Translations under genes and position numbers: made by a program
In this document: positions 16,270 through 25,785 of the stretch, one piece after another
Numbering within the stretch: the first letter of the stretch is position 1
How the letters are laid out: each line of letters opens with the position of its first letter
Notes under the pieces: generated by a model
The model's database searches: none
Told to the model about the DNA's origin: nothing
What the model saw: only the letters and a program-made list of their open reading frames with translations
DNA from: Mucilaginibacter sp.
GTDB taxonomy: Bacteria; Bacteroidota; Bacteroidia; Sphingobacteriales; Sphingobacteriaceae
DNA length: 64,000 bases
Direction of reading: 5' to 3'
Assembly: GCF_025359345.1 (NCBI RefSeq)
Contig: NZ_JANYGQ010000001.1
Span: 1 to 64,000, forward strand

Positions 16270-16287
16270 CTTGGTTTAAAATATCTT

Positions 16288-16950
16288 TTATTTTGATTTC
16301 TCAGTGCCAAAAATCCCAAACAGGTCGTATGGTTTTTTACTTAGCTGGTCATTAAATAAAACAGCCGTAAGTGTAATGTATGCTATAAACCCAAGTATAA
16401 TAAGCAACTGGGCCGGCGATGTTTTTTGAATATCCTGCCTCGCCTTTACGTCGCAAACTTCGCCGGGGCAGTACTGGGCTTTTTCCTGGTAAACTATTTT
16501 GTAAACCTTGCAGGCCAAACAAATACCAAACGCCGACTCAAAAAACAGGAAAATAAGGCACAGCAGGCAAATAATACCCGTTATCGGGCTGTACGAATTA
16601 ACCAGCACCATAAAAATGAACATCGTGCCAGACAAGCCCACCCCAACCATCCATGCAAACTTTTTTTGTTTTGCGCCAACATATTCCGGCACCTGGTTCC
16701 TCACTATGAGGCGACCAATGATTAAAGTGGGCGAAAACCTGGGGCTAACAAATACCCGCACAATAAAATCGGTAAGGAATATGGTGATGGAATATTTTGC
16801 AAGTAAAAAATCATTTTTAAACATGATGAGTATTAAAGCAAAAAATATAACCAGGAACAATATGCCGGCCGCCGCTCGTATCTCGCGTTCGTTTAAAACC
16901 GGGATGTTATATCCCTCTACTGTTTCCCCGAATTGTATAGTTTTTTTCAT
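16288..16950 (-). CDS. DUF4395 family membrane protein
   Basis: 220 residues with five or six membrane helices. The family signature SPRFSPTLIIGRLIV occurs near residue 70, and a helix ending FESAFGICLACKVY holds the conserved cysteine pair C-x2-C. DUF4395 proteins commonly neighbour rhodanese or thioredoxin genes and have been proposed to act in membrane sulfur handling. Here the partner is a desulfurase-like enzyme directly downstream. The polar N-terminus is cytoplasmic. Confidence 0.82.
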   Translation of the reverse strand: MKKTIQFGETVEGYNIPVLNEREIRAAAGILFLVIFFALILIMFKNDFLLAKYSITIFLTDFIVRVFVSPRFSPTLIIGRLIVRNQVPEYVGAKQKKFAWMVGVGLSGTMFIFMVLVNSYSPITGIICLLCLIFLFFESAFGICLACKVYKIVYQEKAQYCPGEVCDVKARQDIQKTSPAQLLIILGFIAYITLTAVLFNDQLSKKPYDLFGIFGTEKSK

Positions 16951-17375
16951 TGCTTTAGATTTTATTGACTGGTTATAATTTGATGATTTACAGATGCTTT
17001 TGTTACGTAGTTTATGATGAAGGTATCTTTTTCATAAAATTACATGAGCCGTTCGGCCCAAGGAAATTTATATGATAGCAATACAGGTATTCTACGTAAT
17101 TGGGCGCTTTTGCGTGAAATCGGCAGAAGGGACTTTGTAGCGGGAAATATTGCATTTTCACCGCGGATACCGGTTCAAAGGCGAAAAGGCATGTTAGGCA
17201 TCACCTGTTTTTGTAGCTCATTTCTTCACCGCTAAAGAAATCTTTATGACAGTATGCACAGTTAACGTGATAAGTGCACAATTTTCCGTGATAACCGGCA
17301 GCCGGCCGAAAGTGGTATTTCGGGTTCTCAGTTCAATAAGATATATTTATTCTCTCAAAAGGCTAAAGCAGCGCC
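16951..17375. other. Divergent intergenic region, no gene recognised
   Basis: 425 bases between the DUF4395 gene and the LytS-like kinase. Short frames on the + strand (for example 17044-17235) lack any recognisable motif. Bases near 17340 are AT-rich and precede the kinase start, so its promoter probably lies there. Confidence 0.35.
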
Positions 17376-18383
17376 ATGTATTTAAAACGATACACCTATT
17401 ATTTGCTCTTTTTTGCTGCGTATATCGGGGCCCTTGTCATCGAAAAGCCGGTTTACTCGGTAAAAACTGTGCAGGCCTGTTTCTCCTACATGTTTACCGT
17501 CATCGTTCATTTTTCTATTTTCACGATGCTGATAAGGGTAAACAATTTGTTTTTAATACCCAACTTGCTCGAAAAGAGATTGTTCAGCGCGTATATTGCC
17601 GGCCTGATTGGCTTAGTTTTGTTGTATACATTCCTCACCGGCCATTATAATATGTTTATACATGGCGTCCTTTTTCACGATAAGTCCATCGGCACAAGTT
17701 CCGGCTTCTGGGCCAATTTTGTATACGGGCTTTGTTGTACCGTTATCACGGCAATGCTATACATCACCCAAAAATGGTCGGAACGGGAGGAGCAGGTTAA
17801 AAACATCCAGATCAACCAGCTGCAAACAGAATTGAAATACCTGCGCTCGCAAATAAACCCGCACTTCCTGTTTAATGGGCTCAATACCATTTATGGTTCT
17901 ATCAGCATGAGCAACACTGAGGCGCGCGATATGATGGTGCAATTTTCAGATTTGCTGCGATATAATTTGTATGAAGCCGATGTGGATATGATTGAACTGG
18001 AGAAGGAAATAAAATACATGAAAAACTACGTAGCCCTGCAAAAGGCCCGAAGTAACGAAAATCTGGAGGTAACTTTGAATGTAAACTACCAGGACGGCGG
18101 CGTTAAAATTGCCCCGTTGATTTTCATGGCTTTCGTGGAAAATGCATTCAAATATGTATCCAGGGGCGACAGCGTTAACAGTATCATCATCACATTAAAT
18201 GAAAAGAACGGCCAGATCGATTTTACCTGTGATAATTCTTATGAAGAATCGGAAGCTATCCCGGGGGGCATCGGTCTTAATAACGCAGAAAGAAGACTGG
18301 AACTATTATATAAAGACCGTTACCAGCTCGATATAAAAAAAGAACAGAACATTTATCATGTACATTTAACGCTTGTGGCATGA
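17376..18383 (+). CDS. LytS-type sensor histidine kinase (HisK_6 family)
   Basis: 335 residues. Four membrane helices occupy residues 1-130 with short loops. A linker helix leads to the kinase signature LRSQINPHFLFNGLNTIYG, where the histidine is the phosphorylation site of the His_kinase (PF06580) family. The ATPase domain has VENAFKYVSRG (N box) and GGIGLNNAERRLELLY. There is no extracellular sensor domain, so sensing is probably through the membrane part. The stop codon overlaps the start of the response regulator by four bases (ATGA). Confidence 0.92.
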   Translation: MYLKRYTYYLLFFAAYIGALVIEKPVYSVKTVQACFSYMFTVIVHFSIFTMLIRVNNLFLIPNLLEKRLFSAYIAGLIGLVLLYTFLTGHYNMFIHGVLFHDKSIGTSSGFWANFVYGLCCTVITAMLYITQKWSEREEQVKNIQINQLQTELKYLRSQINPHFLFNGLNTIYGSISMSNTEARDMMVQFSDLLRYNLYEADVDMIELEKEIKYMKNYVALQKARSNENLEVTLNVNYQDGGVKIAPLIFMAFVENAFKYVSRGDSVNSIIITLNEKNGQIDFTCDNSYEESEAIPGGIGLNNAERRLELLYKDRYQLDIKKEQNIYHVHLTLVA

Positions 18384-19093
18384 AAAAACTCAGTTGTATT
18401 ATTGTAGATGATGAGCCCGTTGCCCGTAAAATACTCCATGAATTTGTGGAGCAAGTTCCCTTTATGGACTTGCACGGGAAATTTGAAAATGCAATGAAGG
18501 CGGAAGCATTTTTGAAGAATAATGAGATCGATATTGTTTTCCTCGATATTGAAATGCCAAAGGTGTCGGGCCTGCAGTTTTTGCAAAAAATGCACATCGA
18601 ATCTATTGTGATACTAACCACGGCCTTTCCTCAATATGCCCTGGAAGGGTATGAGCTGGATATCATCGATTACCTGTTGAAACCCGTTGCTTTTAGCAGG
18701 TTCCTTAAAGCTGTGCAAAAGGCCAAGGACTACCACCAAATGAAGTACATGGCGGCAGCCATCCCGCAACCGTCGTATATCTTTATTAAAAGCGATAAAA
18801 GAATTGAAAAAATTGAGCTGACCGATATGCTCTATGCGGAAAGTCTCGGCAACTATGTGAGTGTTTACACTGAGAGTAAAAAGATTATTGCCTACCTCAC
18901 CATGAAAAGCCTGGAATCCCAATTGCCCTCAGATGGATTTATCAAAATACATCAATCGTACCTTGTAAACTGTTCAAAGATCGACGCGATAGAAGGTAAT
19001 GATATCAGGATCGGAAACAAGTCGCTGCCAATAAGCCGTAATTACCGCGATGTGGTGATGAAGTTAATAGGGCAGAGGCTGTTAAAGAGATGA
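18380..19093 (+). CDS. LytTR-family response regulator
   Basis: 237 residues. The receiver domain carries the acidic pair DDEP near residue 10, the phospho-acceptor aspartate in VFLDIEMPKVSG and the conserved lysine in LLKPVAF. The C-terminal LytTR DNA-binding domain runs from KSDKRIEKIELTDMLYAES to the end with the typical ISRNYRDVV motif. It is translationally coupled to the kinase. Targets are unknown; the immediate downstream genes run on the other strand. Confidence 0.93.
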   Translation: MKKLSCIIVDDEPVARKILHEFVEQVPFMDLHGKFENAMKAEAFLKNNEIDIVFLDIEMPKVSGLQFLQKMHIESIVILTTAFPQYALEGYELDIIDYLLKPVAFSRFLKAVQKAKDYHQMKYMAAAIPQPSYIFIKSDKRIEKIELTDMLYAESLGNYVSVYTESKKIIAYLTMKSLESQLPSDGFIKIHQSYLVNCSKIDAIEGNDIRIGNKSLPISRNYRDVVMKLIGQRLLKR

Positions 19094-19244
19094 AACCAGG
19101 GCATAAATTTTATGATATAAGGTTAGCGGTTCGCTTATGGATAAACTATATTCTCCAGCGTAAATTTAAACGAGGTTGAAGTTCTACCAGCGCCGCCTCT
19201 CATAATAATATTTGCCTTTTGCATGCCAGGCAGCGATATCAAAC

Positions 19245-20687
19245 TCATAACTTGCTAATTACTTTTACAAGTCGCTCATCACTTGGCCGTGGCGCGTTCC
19301 AATCAACAACCTGACCTTTATTATTTATCAATAAATACCGCGGAACTGAAATCTGCCCATTTTTATAAACCAATTTTACAATATCTGCTTTTAGCCTGCT
19401 GTTGGCCAAAATATGTGCCCCCTCCAGGTTATTCATCAACACCAGTTTTTTCCAGCTGGCTTTGGCTGCGGGGGCGTCAATCGAAATAAAAACCGGTTGT
19501 ATATTTTTTTGCTTCATCATTGGCATTAACGATTTATAATACCCAAACTCCGCGCGGCAGGGTATGCACCAGGTTGCCCAAAGATCGATGTACACAGCTT
19601 TACCTTTAAAGTGCTTTTTTATATCATCAATACTATTGTAGGTGGTAACCGTATCTAACAAGATATTAATGCCGGCCGTCCCTGCCGGCTTGTTTAATTG
19701 GTTAATCAATGTGATATAAGCGCTTTTCGAAAATTCCTTTTTATACTGATTAAAAGCTTTTTTAAAATCGTATTCCTCAGTACCCGTAACCTGTTGAAAC
19801 AGCAGGATATCGCCAATCAAAAATTGCCTCAGCGTGTTCGGGGCATACTGGTAACCTGTGTAGGGCCCCATGTGATACACTTCCTCTTTGTTGCTGTTAG
19901 ATACTGTATAAAGCGAGTCTGAATAGTAATTTCCCAAAAACATTTTTCCGAAATAACTGCGTGTGTTTAGTAAATCTTCAGGGCCGGCCAGGCGGTTTAG
20001 CACCCTTACAATGTTTTTGTATTTGGTAACCAGTTTTTTGTCGCTTATTCTATCTTCCAGGTATGTTATTCGCCTTATCATGTTAAGTACATGCATCGAG
20101 CGGAGGTCGGTTTTAGCCAGCGTCCAAAAAACTTTGTCAACTTGTCGCGTCCTGTATAGCGAATCGAGCGGCAGGCCTTCCTTGTAAACGTAAAGGCCCA
20201 ATGCGTGCAATGATTGGTTCAAACTACCTGCGGATATAGCATCCAGCAACTGCCCATTGCCTATAAAGTTGTTAAGTGGCTGGTAGGTGTAAACATTATA
20301 CCAACGCTGGCCGGGGGCATTGCTTCCGTTAAATTTTATGATGTTATCTATACTGCCGCTGTCGAAGTACTTAAACCGTATGTCATCGCCCGGTTTAACC
20401 AGGAAATAAATTTTACGGGCACCAATCAATATCTTAACAAAAAGTGGTTGCTTAATATCGAGGTCGATGCTGAACTTGTGGTTTACAACAGGATAGCGGG
20501 TTTCCATTTGGTCGTTTGTGTAAATATCAACCGGCAAAAAAATGGCTATTTCGGTTACAGTTGTCCGCTCGGTTAAATCGCCGGTAATTTTTGCATTGCC
20601 AAAAACGTTGATAAACAAAAACATCGAAACGGCAAGCAGGCCCAGCCTTAGGTGGGTGACTTTATTTGCTGTGAATTTATACCGCAT
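19245..20687 (-). CDS. TlpA-like thioredoxin-fold protein with N-terminal domain
   Basis: 480 residues. The signal anchor (LGLLAVSMFLFINVFG) is followed by a 300-residue domain typical of Bacteroidota TlpA relatives. The C-terminal 150 residues are the thioredoxin fold with WATWCIPCRAEFGYYKSLMP (active site CIPC) and the cis-proline region SVPRYLLINNKGQVVDWNAPRP. It is probably a periplasmic disulfide reductase. No cytochrome-maturation genes are adjacent. The gene is monocistronic. Confidence 0.85.
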   Translation of the reverse strand: MRYKFTANKVTHLRLGLLAVSMFLFINVFGNAKITGDLTERTTVTEIAIFLPVDIYTNDQMETRYPVVNHKFSIDLDIKQPLFVKILIGARKIYFLVKPGDDIRFKYFDSGSIDNIIKFNGSNAPGQRWYNVYTYQPLNNFIGNGQLLDAISAGSLNQSLHALGLYVYKEGLPLDSLYRTRQVDKVFWTLAKTDLRSMHVLNMIRRITYLEDRISDKKLVTKYKNIVRVLNRLAGPEDLLNTRSYFGKMFLGNYYSDSLYTVSNSNKEEVYHMGPYTGYQYAPNTLRQFLIGDILLFQQVTGTEEYDFKKAFNQYKKEFSKSAYITLINQLNKPAGTAGINILLDTVTTYNSIDDIKKHFKGKAVYIDLWATWCIPCRAEFGYYKSLMPMMKQKNIQPVFISIDAPAAKASWKKLVLMNNLEGAHILANSRLKADIVKLVYKNGQISVPRYLLINNKGQVVDWNAPRPSDERLVKVISKL

Positions 20688-20776
20688 AATTTCAAACTAA
20701 GGTTTTAGTAATGCAATATACTGTAAATGTTACGAGAAACTTACTGTTTAATTTTTGCCGCGAAAATAAATATATT

Positions 20777-21175
20777 TCATTTGCGACTGGCCCTCATCTT
20801 TTCGATCATCGCTATCAAATCAACCGGGGCGCAATCGGCAATCAATTCTTTAACAATCGATAAGGGCATCGCATCGGCAGTTTTAAAATTGATGCAGCCT
20901 TTTTGAAATTTGGCCTTATCCAGCAACTTGATGTACTTGCCATATATAACCGGCGAACCATACATCGGCATTAAATGTAAACTCATATAATCCTTTACGC
21001 TTGCCAACCCGTATTTAAACACCTTCCGGTCTTTATACAATATCATTTGTTTACTCATCATTGTGCCAACTTCAGCCACAATTGATTCGTCGGTATTTAT
21101 GATAATATCATGGATACTTGCCAATATGGCTTGTCGCTCTTCGGGTTGGCTTGAAATGTATGCTTCGGGTGTCAT
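20777..21175 (-). CDS. DUF1801-family (YdhG-like) protein
   Basis: 132 residues from the ATG at 21175; a GTG seven codons earlier is less likely. The fold is the small YdhG/iron-chaperone-like alpha-beta domain, with TPEAYISSQPEERQAILASIHDII at the start, a central SVKDYMSLHLMPMYG strand and a C-terminal FKTADAMPLSIVKELI helix. Function is unknown. The next gene upstream starts on the same strand 39 bases away, suggesting co-transcription. Confidence 0.72.
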   Translation of the reverse strand: MTPEAYISSQPEERQAILASIHDIIINTDESIVAEVGTMMSKQMILYKDRKVFKYGLASVKDYMSLHLMPMYGSPVIYGKYIKLLDKAKFQKGCINFKTADAMPLSIVKELIADCAPVDLIAMIEKMRASRK

Positions 21176-21214
21176 AATGGTAAAGTATGCACCCACAAGT
21201 TCGCATTAAAAAAC

Positions 21215-21523
21215 TTATCCTGCAACAGCAATCGTTCCCTTTGCATGGCTAAACTCTCCGCCCGACGATGTCCAGTTGGAATAAATTATACCCTTTTCAT
21301 AATCATGCACCTGGCTAACGGTGGTACCGCTCTGCTCTTGCCAGGTAATCATATACAACTGCGGCCGCAGTTCGGTTAGCAGTATAGCTACTGTCTCAAC
21401 TATATTTACTTTTTCGCCACCTTTTTCGGTTATGGTGAAGGTCAAACGAGTATCACTTTCAATATTGAGTATGGCTTTTGCTATTCCAAAATCAAGCTGG
21501 TATTTTTTTCCTGTTATGCTCAT
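21215..21523 (-). CDS. Small beta-barrel protein, possibly MoaF-like
   Basis: 102 residues, almost all predicted beta strand. The stretch LYMITWQEQSGTTVSQVHDYEKGIIYSNWT resembles the C-terminal motif of MoaF-related proteins, small calycin-like barrels that bind hydrophobic ligands. No signal peptide is present. The identification rests on this one motif, so it is tentative. It probably shares a transcript with the DUF1801 gene. Confidence 0.5.
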   Translation of the reverse strand: MSITGKKYQLDFGIAKAILNIESDTRLTFTITEKGGEKVNIVETVAILLTELRPQLYMITWQEQSGTTVSQVHDYEKGIIYSNWTSSGGEFSHAKGTIAVAG

Positions 21524-21628
21524 GGTGTTATTGGTTTATAATACAATACAAATTTGAGCACAAGGTTTTAAAAACAGGGCACGTGTTAGTGCCTTTAAAG
21601 AGGGGCAATCAGGCCATTGTTAAGACGA

Positions 21629-22231
21629 TTAATGCCCTTTTCCACCGGCATAATTCTTTTCCCCGGCCTCAATAGCAGCTTCCAACCGGTTTTCATCAGG
21701 CGGCTTGGGGCACGAATAACCTGCAGCAAAGGCACAATAGGGGTTGTAGGCTTTGTTAAAATCAACAACTGCAGTATTGCCCTTTATGTCGCCGGTGCGC
21801 ATGTCAATGTACCTGCCGCCGCCATAGGTTGTCGTCCCGTTGGTTTCATCAGCAAAAGGCAAAAACAAATAATCTTTATACTGCGGCAATTTTGCCAGCG
21901 ACACACTTCTGTATAACGACAATTGCATAGACTTCCCCTTAAGTGTAAATTTCAGTGCCGCATATTTTACGTATTCGCGACCTGTGCCGCTAAAAACCGG
22001 CATTATAAAGCCCGGTTGGTTCAGCAAAACCTCAACTGTTGCTGTTACGCGGTAAGTGCTATCGGCATCATAAAAACGCAACAAGGCCAGGTCGTCTTTT
22101 TTTAAGGGCGAGTTATTATCAGTTAAAAAGTCATCCTTGTATTGCTGGCGGAATTTGGCAATTTGGGTGCTATAATCCTGTGCTGAGCAGGAAAGGCCGG
22201 TAATTAAAAGCAGAAAAAATAAGTATTTCAT
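21629..22231 (-). CDS. DUF1684 exported protein
   Basis: 200 residues with a lipoprotein-type signal (FFLLLITGLSCSAQ), Cys at about 15. The DUF1684 signature is complete: FLPFADETNGTTTYGGGRYID, then VVDFNKAYNPYCAF, YSCPKPPDENRL and IEAGEK. The family is widespread and uncharacterised; the strict conservation suggests an enzyme or binding protein. The ATG at 22231 gives the signal peptide. The gene runs divergently from the PerM transporter. Confidence 0.9.
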   Translation of the reverse strand: MKYLFFLLLITGLSCSAQDYSTQIAKFRQQYKDDFLTDNNSPLKKDDLALLRFYDADSTYRVTATVEVLLNQPGFIMPVFSGTGREYVKYAALKFTLKGKSMQLSLYRSVSLAKLPQYKDYLFLPFADETNGTTTYGGGRYIDMRTGDIKGNTAVVDFNKAYNPYCAFAAGYSCPKPPDENRLEAAIEAGEKNYAGGKGH

Positions 22232-22513
22232 ATATTCAATATTGCCCTGGTTGGCGATGCAATATACAACACCTGCCCTTTTTTACAAAGTTCGCCTGCC
22301 TCCCGAAAACTAATGTAACATTGCAGAGACCAATAAATGCGCCATGGGATAGCGCCTCCAATTGCATGTCACCTTTTCGGGGCGATGTGAATCGGGATCC
22401 TATTGCTTCGTTCTTAAACTACTATATTTATAATTAAATATACACCAATTTCAAACAGTATCTTTCAAACAAATCAGCCGCTAAATTCTTTCATGCATGT
22501 AAATCTCAATCAT

Positions 22514-23620
22514 ATGTCGATAAAAATTAAGGATCAGCCATTTTATATACAAAGTACTGCCGTGTTGTTTGGCATCATATTATTGGTTTATGTAATGTCG
22601 CAACTGGCCGATATATTGGTGCCACTGGCTTTTGCCGCGTTTTTAGCCATATTGCTCAACCCGCTTTGCAACTGGCTGCAGCAGCATAAATTTGGCAGGG
22701 GCCTTTCAATAGTAACTGCTATGCTGATTGCGCTTATCGTTATTACCGGTATATTTTATTTTCTTTCCACCCAGATAATGCAATTTGGTGATGCCCTGCC
22801 CACGCTCGAAAAAAAGTTTTCGGCTATTACCCTCCACCTAAAAGAATGGATATCGCAAAATTTCAATGTTCCCGTAGCTAAACAGGACGAATTGGTAAAA
22901 GAAACTTTAAACAACAGCAGGACCATGGTTGGCAAAACACTAAATGGGCTTATAGGAACATTGGGTGTCATCGTGCTGTTGCCGGTATACATATTTTTTA
23001 TGTTGCTGTACAAAACACTAATTCTTAATTTCCTTTACGAGGTTTTCTCCGAAGAAAACTCAAAAAAAGTGGGCGAAATTTTGAGCGAAACCAAAGGTGC
23101 AATTCAAAGCTATATTATAGGCCTGCTTATTGAAACAACTATTGTTGCCATTTTAAATTCGGCAGCCTTGCTTTTGCTGGGTGTAAAATACGGTATCCTT
23201 ATCGGCTGCATTGGCGCAATACTTAACCTCATACCATACCTGGGTGGCATAGTGGCAATTGCGCTGCCGGTATTAATGGCCACTGTTACCAAAGATGGTT
23301 ATTCAACCCAGCTTGGTGTTATTATAGCCTATATTGTTATACAGTTTATTGACAATAATATACTGGTGCCGCGTATTGTATCCTCAAAAGTTCAGATCAA
23401 CGCATTAATGTCAATTATCGTGGTATTGCTGGGCAACCAGTTGTGGGGACTGTCGGGGATGTTTTTATCCATCCCTTTTGTGGCGGTTTTGAAAATCATC
23501 TTCGACCGTATTGACGAGCTTAAACCATGGGGAAAATTACTCGGCGACAACATCCCAACCAAAAATATCGGTGAGCGATGGAAAAGCAGGGCGCGCAAAA
23601 AGGCCATTTTACCCAGCTAA
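22514..23620 (+). CDS. AI-2E family (PerM) transporter
   Basis: 368 residues from ATG 22514; an in-frame ATG at 22493 is also possible. The protein has about eight membrane helices: two at the N-terminus (VLFGIILLVYVMSQLADILVPLAF), a soluble segment of about 60 residues, and the C-terminal bundle with the conserved LIPYLGGIVAI and IQFIDNNILVPRIV motifs of the AI-2E transporter (PF01594) family. Members export autoinducer-2 or act as Na+/H+ antiporters; the substrate cannot be told here. Confidence 0.9.
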   Translation: MSIKIKDQPFYIQSTAVLFGIILLVYVMSQLADILVPLAFAAFLAILLNPLCNWLQQHKFGRGLSIVTAMLIALIVITGIFYFLSTQIMQFGDALPTLEKKFSAITLHLKEWISQNFNVPVAKQDELVKETLNNSRTMVGKTLNGLIGTLGVIVLLPVYIFFMLLYKTLILNFLYEVFSEENSKKVGEILSETKGAIQSYIIGLLIETTIVAILNSAALLLLGVKYGILIGCIGAILNLIPYLGGIVAIALPVLMATVTKDGYSTQLGVIIAYIVIQFIDNNILVPRIVSSKVQINALMSIIVVLLGNQLWGLSGMFLSIPFVAVLKIIFDRIDELKPWGKLLGDNIPTKNIGERWKSRARKKAILPS

Positions 23621-23690
23621 GCTGGCAAAAGACAGCTGATCCTGCTATTTATTTTACCATAAAATAGCGCCATTAAATATATTTGCATCA

Positions 23691-24158
23691 ATGGAGCAAA
23701 TTGTATTAAAACGCACCAACAGCGCCGACCCTCACTTCCAATCGTTGATAAAACAATTAGACGCCGACCTGCGGCTGCGCAATGGCGATGAAATGGACGA
23801 ATACGACCAGCATAACATTATTGCGCCTATTGATACCGTTGTAATTGCGTACCTGGATAACGAGCCCGCTGCATGCGGCTGCTTTAAAAAATACAATGAA
23901 ACTACGGTAGAGATTAAACGGATGTTTGTTGCACCGCAGGCCCGCGGCAAAGGTATCAGTCGTAAAATTTTGGCTGAGCTGGAAACCTGGGCGCATACTT
24001 TGGGCTTCGGGTTTGTTATTTTGGAAACCGGTGGCAGGCAGGTAGAAGCGCTGGGGCTTTACCAGCGGGCGGGCTATGCGCGCATTGCCAACTATCCGCC
24101 ATACCAGAAAATGGAAGACAGCTTTTGTTTCAGCAAAGAGCTGGAAAAAGTGGTATAA
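23691..24158 (+). CDS. GNAT-family N-acetyltransferase
   Basis: 155 residues with the full GNAT fold. Motif A is IKRMFVAPQARGKGISRKILAELE (acetyl-CoA pyrophosphate loop R-G-K-G), followed by FVILETGGRQVEALGLYQRAGYARI. This resembles the putative acetyltransferases next to small-molecule resistance genes, but the substrate is unknown. It lies 70 bases after the transporter, with no strong terminator between. Confidence 0.9.
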   Translation: MEQIVLKRTNSADPHFQSLIKQLDADLRLRNGDEMDEYDQHNIIAPIDTVVIAYLDNEPAACGCFKKYNETTVEIKRMFVAPQARGKGISRKILAELETWAHTLGFGFVILETGGRQVEALGLYQRAGYARIANYPPYQKMEDSFCFSKELEKVV

Positions 24159-24210
24159 AAATTAAAATGTTTTTATCCGGCAATCGTCTTAAATGGCATA
24201 GGCTTATCTC

Positions 24211-24675
24211 ATGTACCAAATACTCCTTCCGCTGCATTCTGTAACCCGCTGGCTGGTCTTATTATCGTTGCTTTTTGCTATTTATCGTGGCTACCGGGGT
24301 TGGCTGGGCAAGAAGCCCTATACCATCGTTGATAACGGCGCGAGATTATTCGCCGTAAATATTGCCCATATACAGCTGGTAATAGGCCTTTGGCTTTATT
24401 TTATAAGCCCGATAGTAAGCTACTTTCTGCATAATTTTAAAGAAGCTGTACACGAGAGGCAAATACGTTTTTTCGGTATGGAGCACGTCACCATGATGGT
24501 TATTGCCATTGTTTTTATCACCATAGGCTCGGCAAAGGCAAAACGCAAAACTACCGACAAAGAAAAATTTAAAACCATGGCAATTTGGTTTACCATAAGC
24601 CTGCTGTTAATTTTCACGTCGATCCCTTGGTCGTTTTCGCCGCTGATAAGCCGGCCGTTATGGAGATGGTTTTAA
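24211..24675 (+). CDS. Four-helix membrane protein, cytochrome-b-like, unknown
   Basis: 154 residues with four membrane helices (VTRWLVLLSLLFAIYRGYRG, ARLFAVNIAHIQLVIGLWLYF, MEHVTMMVIAIVFITIGSA, MAIWFTISLLLIFTSIPW). Histidines occur in LHSVTRW, NIAHIQL and MEHVTMM, positions that could ligate haem as in small cytochrome b-like proteins of Bacteroidota. Haem binding is inference. It follows the GNAT gene by 52 bases. Confidence 0.7.
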   Translation: MYQILLPLHSVTRWLVLLSLLFAIYRGYRGWLGKKPYTIVDNGARLFAVNIAHIQLVIGLWLYFISPIVSYFLHNFKEAVHERQIRFFGMEHVTMMVIAIVFITIGSAKAKRKTTDKEKFKTMAIWFTISLLLIFTSIPWSFSPLISRPLWRWF

Positions 24676-24880
24676 ATATTGCTGCGATGTTTATTATATG
24701 GCACCTGGAATGGGCTTGGAATTAATTGACTGGTGAAATAGGTATAAGCTATAGTTTTATAAAAAAATATAGTTAAAAATTATTAATACAGTTAAGATAA
24801 AAGTTTGTCGTTCCTCACAATGACAAGAGGTATATTGTTCTTAATTATCCCTATCTTAGCTATCCACAATCCCCACCTCA

Positions 24881-25678
24881 ATGCAACGACGTTCATTTGT
24901 AAAATCATCCATTATAGGCGGCGCTGCTGCCACCATTGCACCAGCCATAAGCAGCGCTATGACAAAAAGCAATCCACCCACCACACAGGAGTATTACGAA
25001 CTGCGGGTTTATACTTTAAAAGATGTAACCCAGCAAAAGCTGGTTGAAGACTATTTAAAGAATGCCGCTATACCCGCCTTAAACCGACTGGGTGTAAAAC
25101 ACATTGGCGTATTTACCGAACTGAAACCAACCGGTCAGACAAAATTATACGCCATTGCGCCATACCATGGGCTCGACCATTATGCAAGTGTTACAGATAG
25201 CCTGGGGAAAGATGAGGACCTTAAACGCAAAGGGGCGGCCTACTTAAACGCCCCGGCTACAGCACCGGCGTATGAGCGCATTGAAAGCTCGCTGTTAAAA
25301 GCGTTTAAGCATTTCCCAACGCTTACGGCCCCGCCGAAAAAATCAAGGATATTTGAGCTGCGCCAATACCAGAGCGCAAGCGATGCCGCAGGCAAAAAGA
25401 AGATAGAAATGTTTAACGACAAGGGTGAGATTGATATTTTTAAACGCCTCGGCTTTAACCCCGTTTTCTGGGGCGAAACCATCATCGGTCCGTTGCGTCC
25501 AAACCTAACCTACATGGTTACGTTTGACGACCTTGCCGACAAAGAATCCCATTGGAAAGACTTTGTAGATGATACCCAATGGCACGAAATAAGCGCTGTA
25601 CCAGAATATGCCGATGCGCTGCTGGTTAGTAAAATAACTTCGACATTATTGGTGCCGACGGAATTTTCGCAGATATAA
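24881..25678 (+). CDS. NIPSNAP family protein with Tat signal
   Basis: 265 residues. The N-terminus has a twin-arginine signal (RRSFVKSSIIGGAAATIAPAISSA). Two ferredoxin-like NIPSNAP domains follow: the first starts at YYELRVYTLKDVTQQK, the second at SRIFELRQYQSASDAAGKKK. The second contains GFNPVFWGETIIGPLRPNLTYMVTFDDLA, the family hallmark. These exported two-domain versions are frequent in Bacteroidota; function unknown. The Tat signal implies export in folded form. Confidence 0.9.
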   Translation: MQRRSFVKSSIIGGAAATIAPAISSAMTKSNPPTTQEYYELRVYTLKDVTQQKLVEDYLKNAAIPALNRLGVKHIGVFTELKPTGQTKLYAIAPYHGLDHYASVTDSLGKDEDLKRKGAAYLNAPATAPAYERIESSLLKAFKHFPTLTAPPKKSRIFELRQYQSASDAAGKKKIEMFNDKGEIDIFKRLGFNPVFWGETIIGPLRPNLTYMVTFDDLADKESHWKDFVDDTQWHEISAVPEYADALLVSKITSTLLVPTEFSQI

Positions 25679-25785
25679 TATCCCGCAGATACCTGCTTCT
25701 CCACCATTTTCTGCAAATGCGCTGAATAACACGTCTTCGTCTACCTTTATTTTGGCGAAACTTAAGCCGCTTTTGCCTAATGTTT

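Noticed and set aside
17044..17235. A 63-codon frame upstream of the LytS-type kinase
   Set aside because: No recognisable motif, atypical composition and no start context; likely chance.
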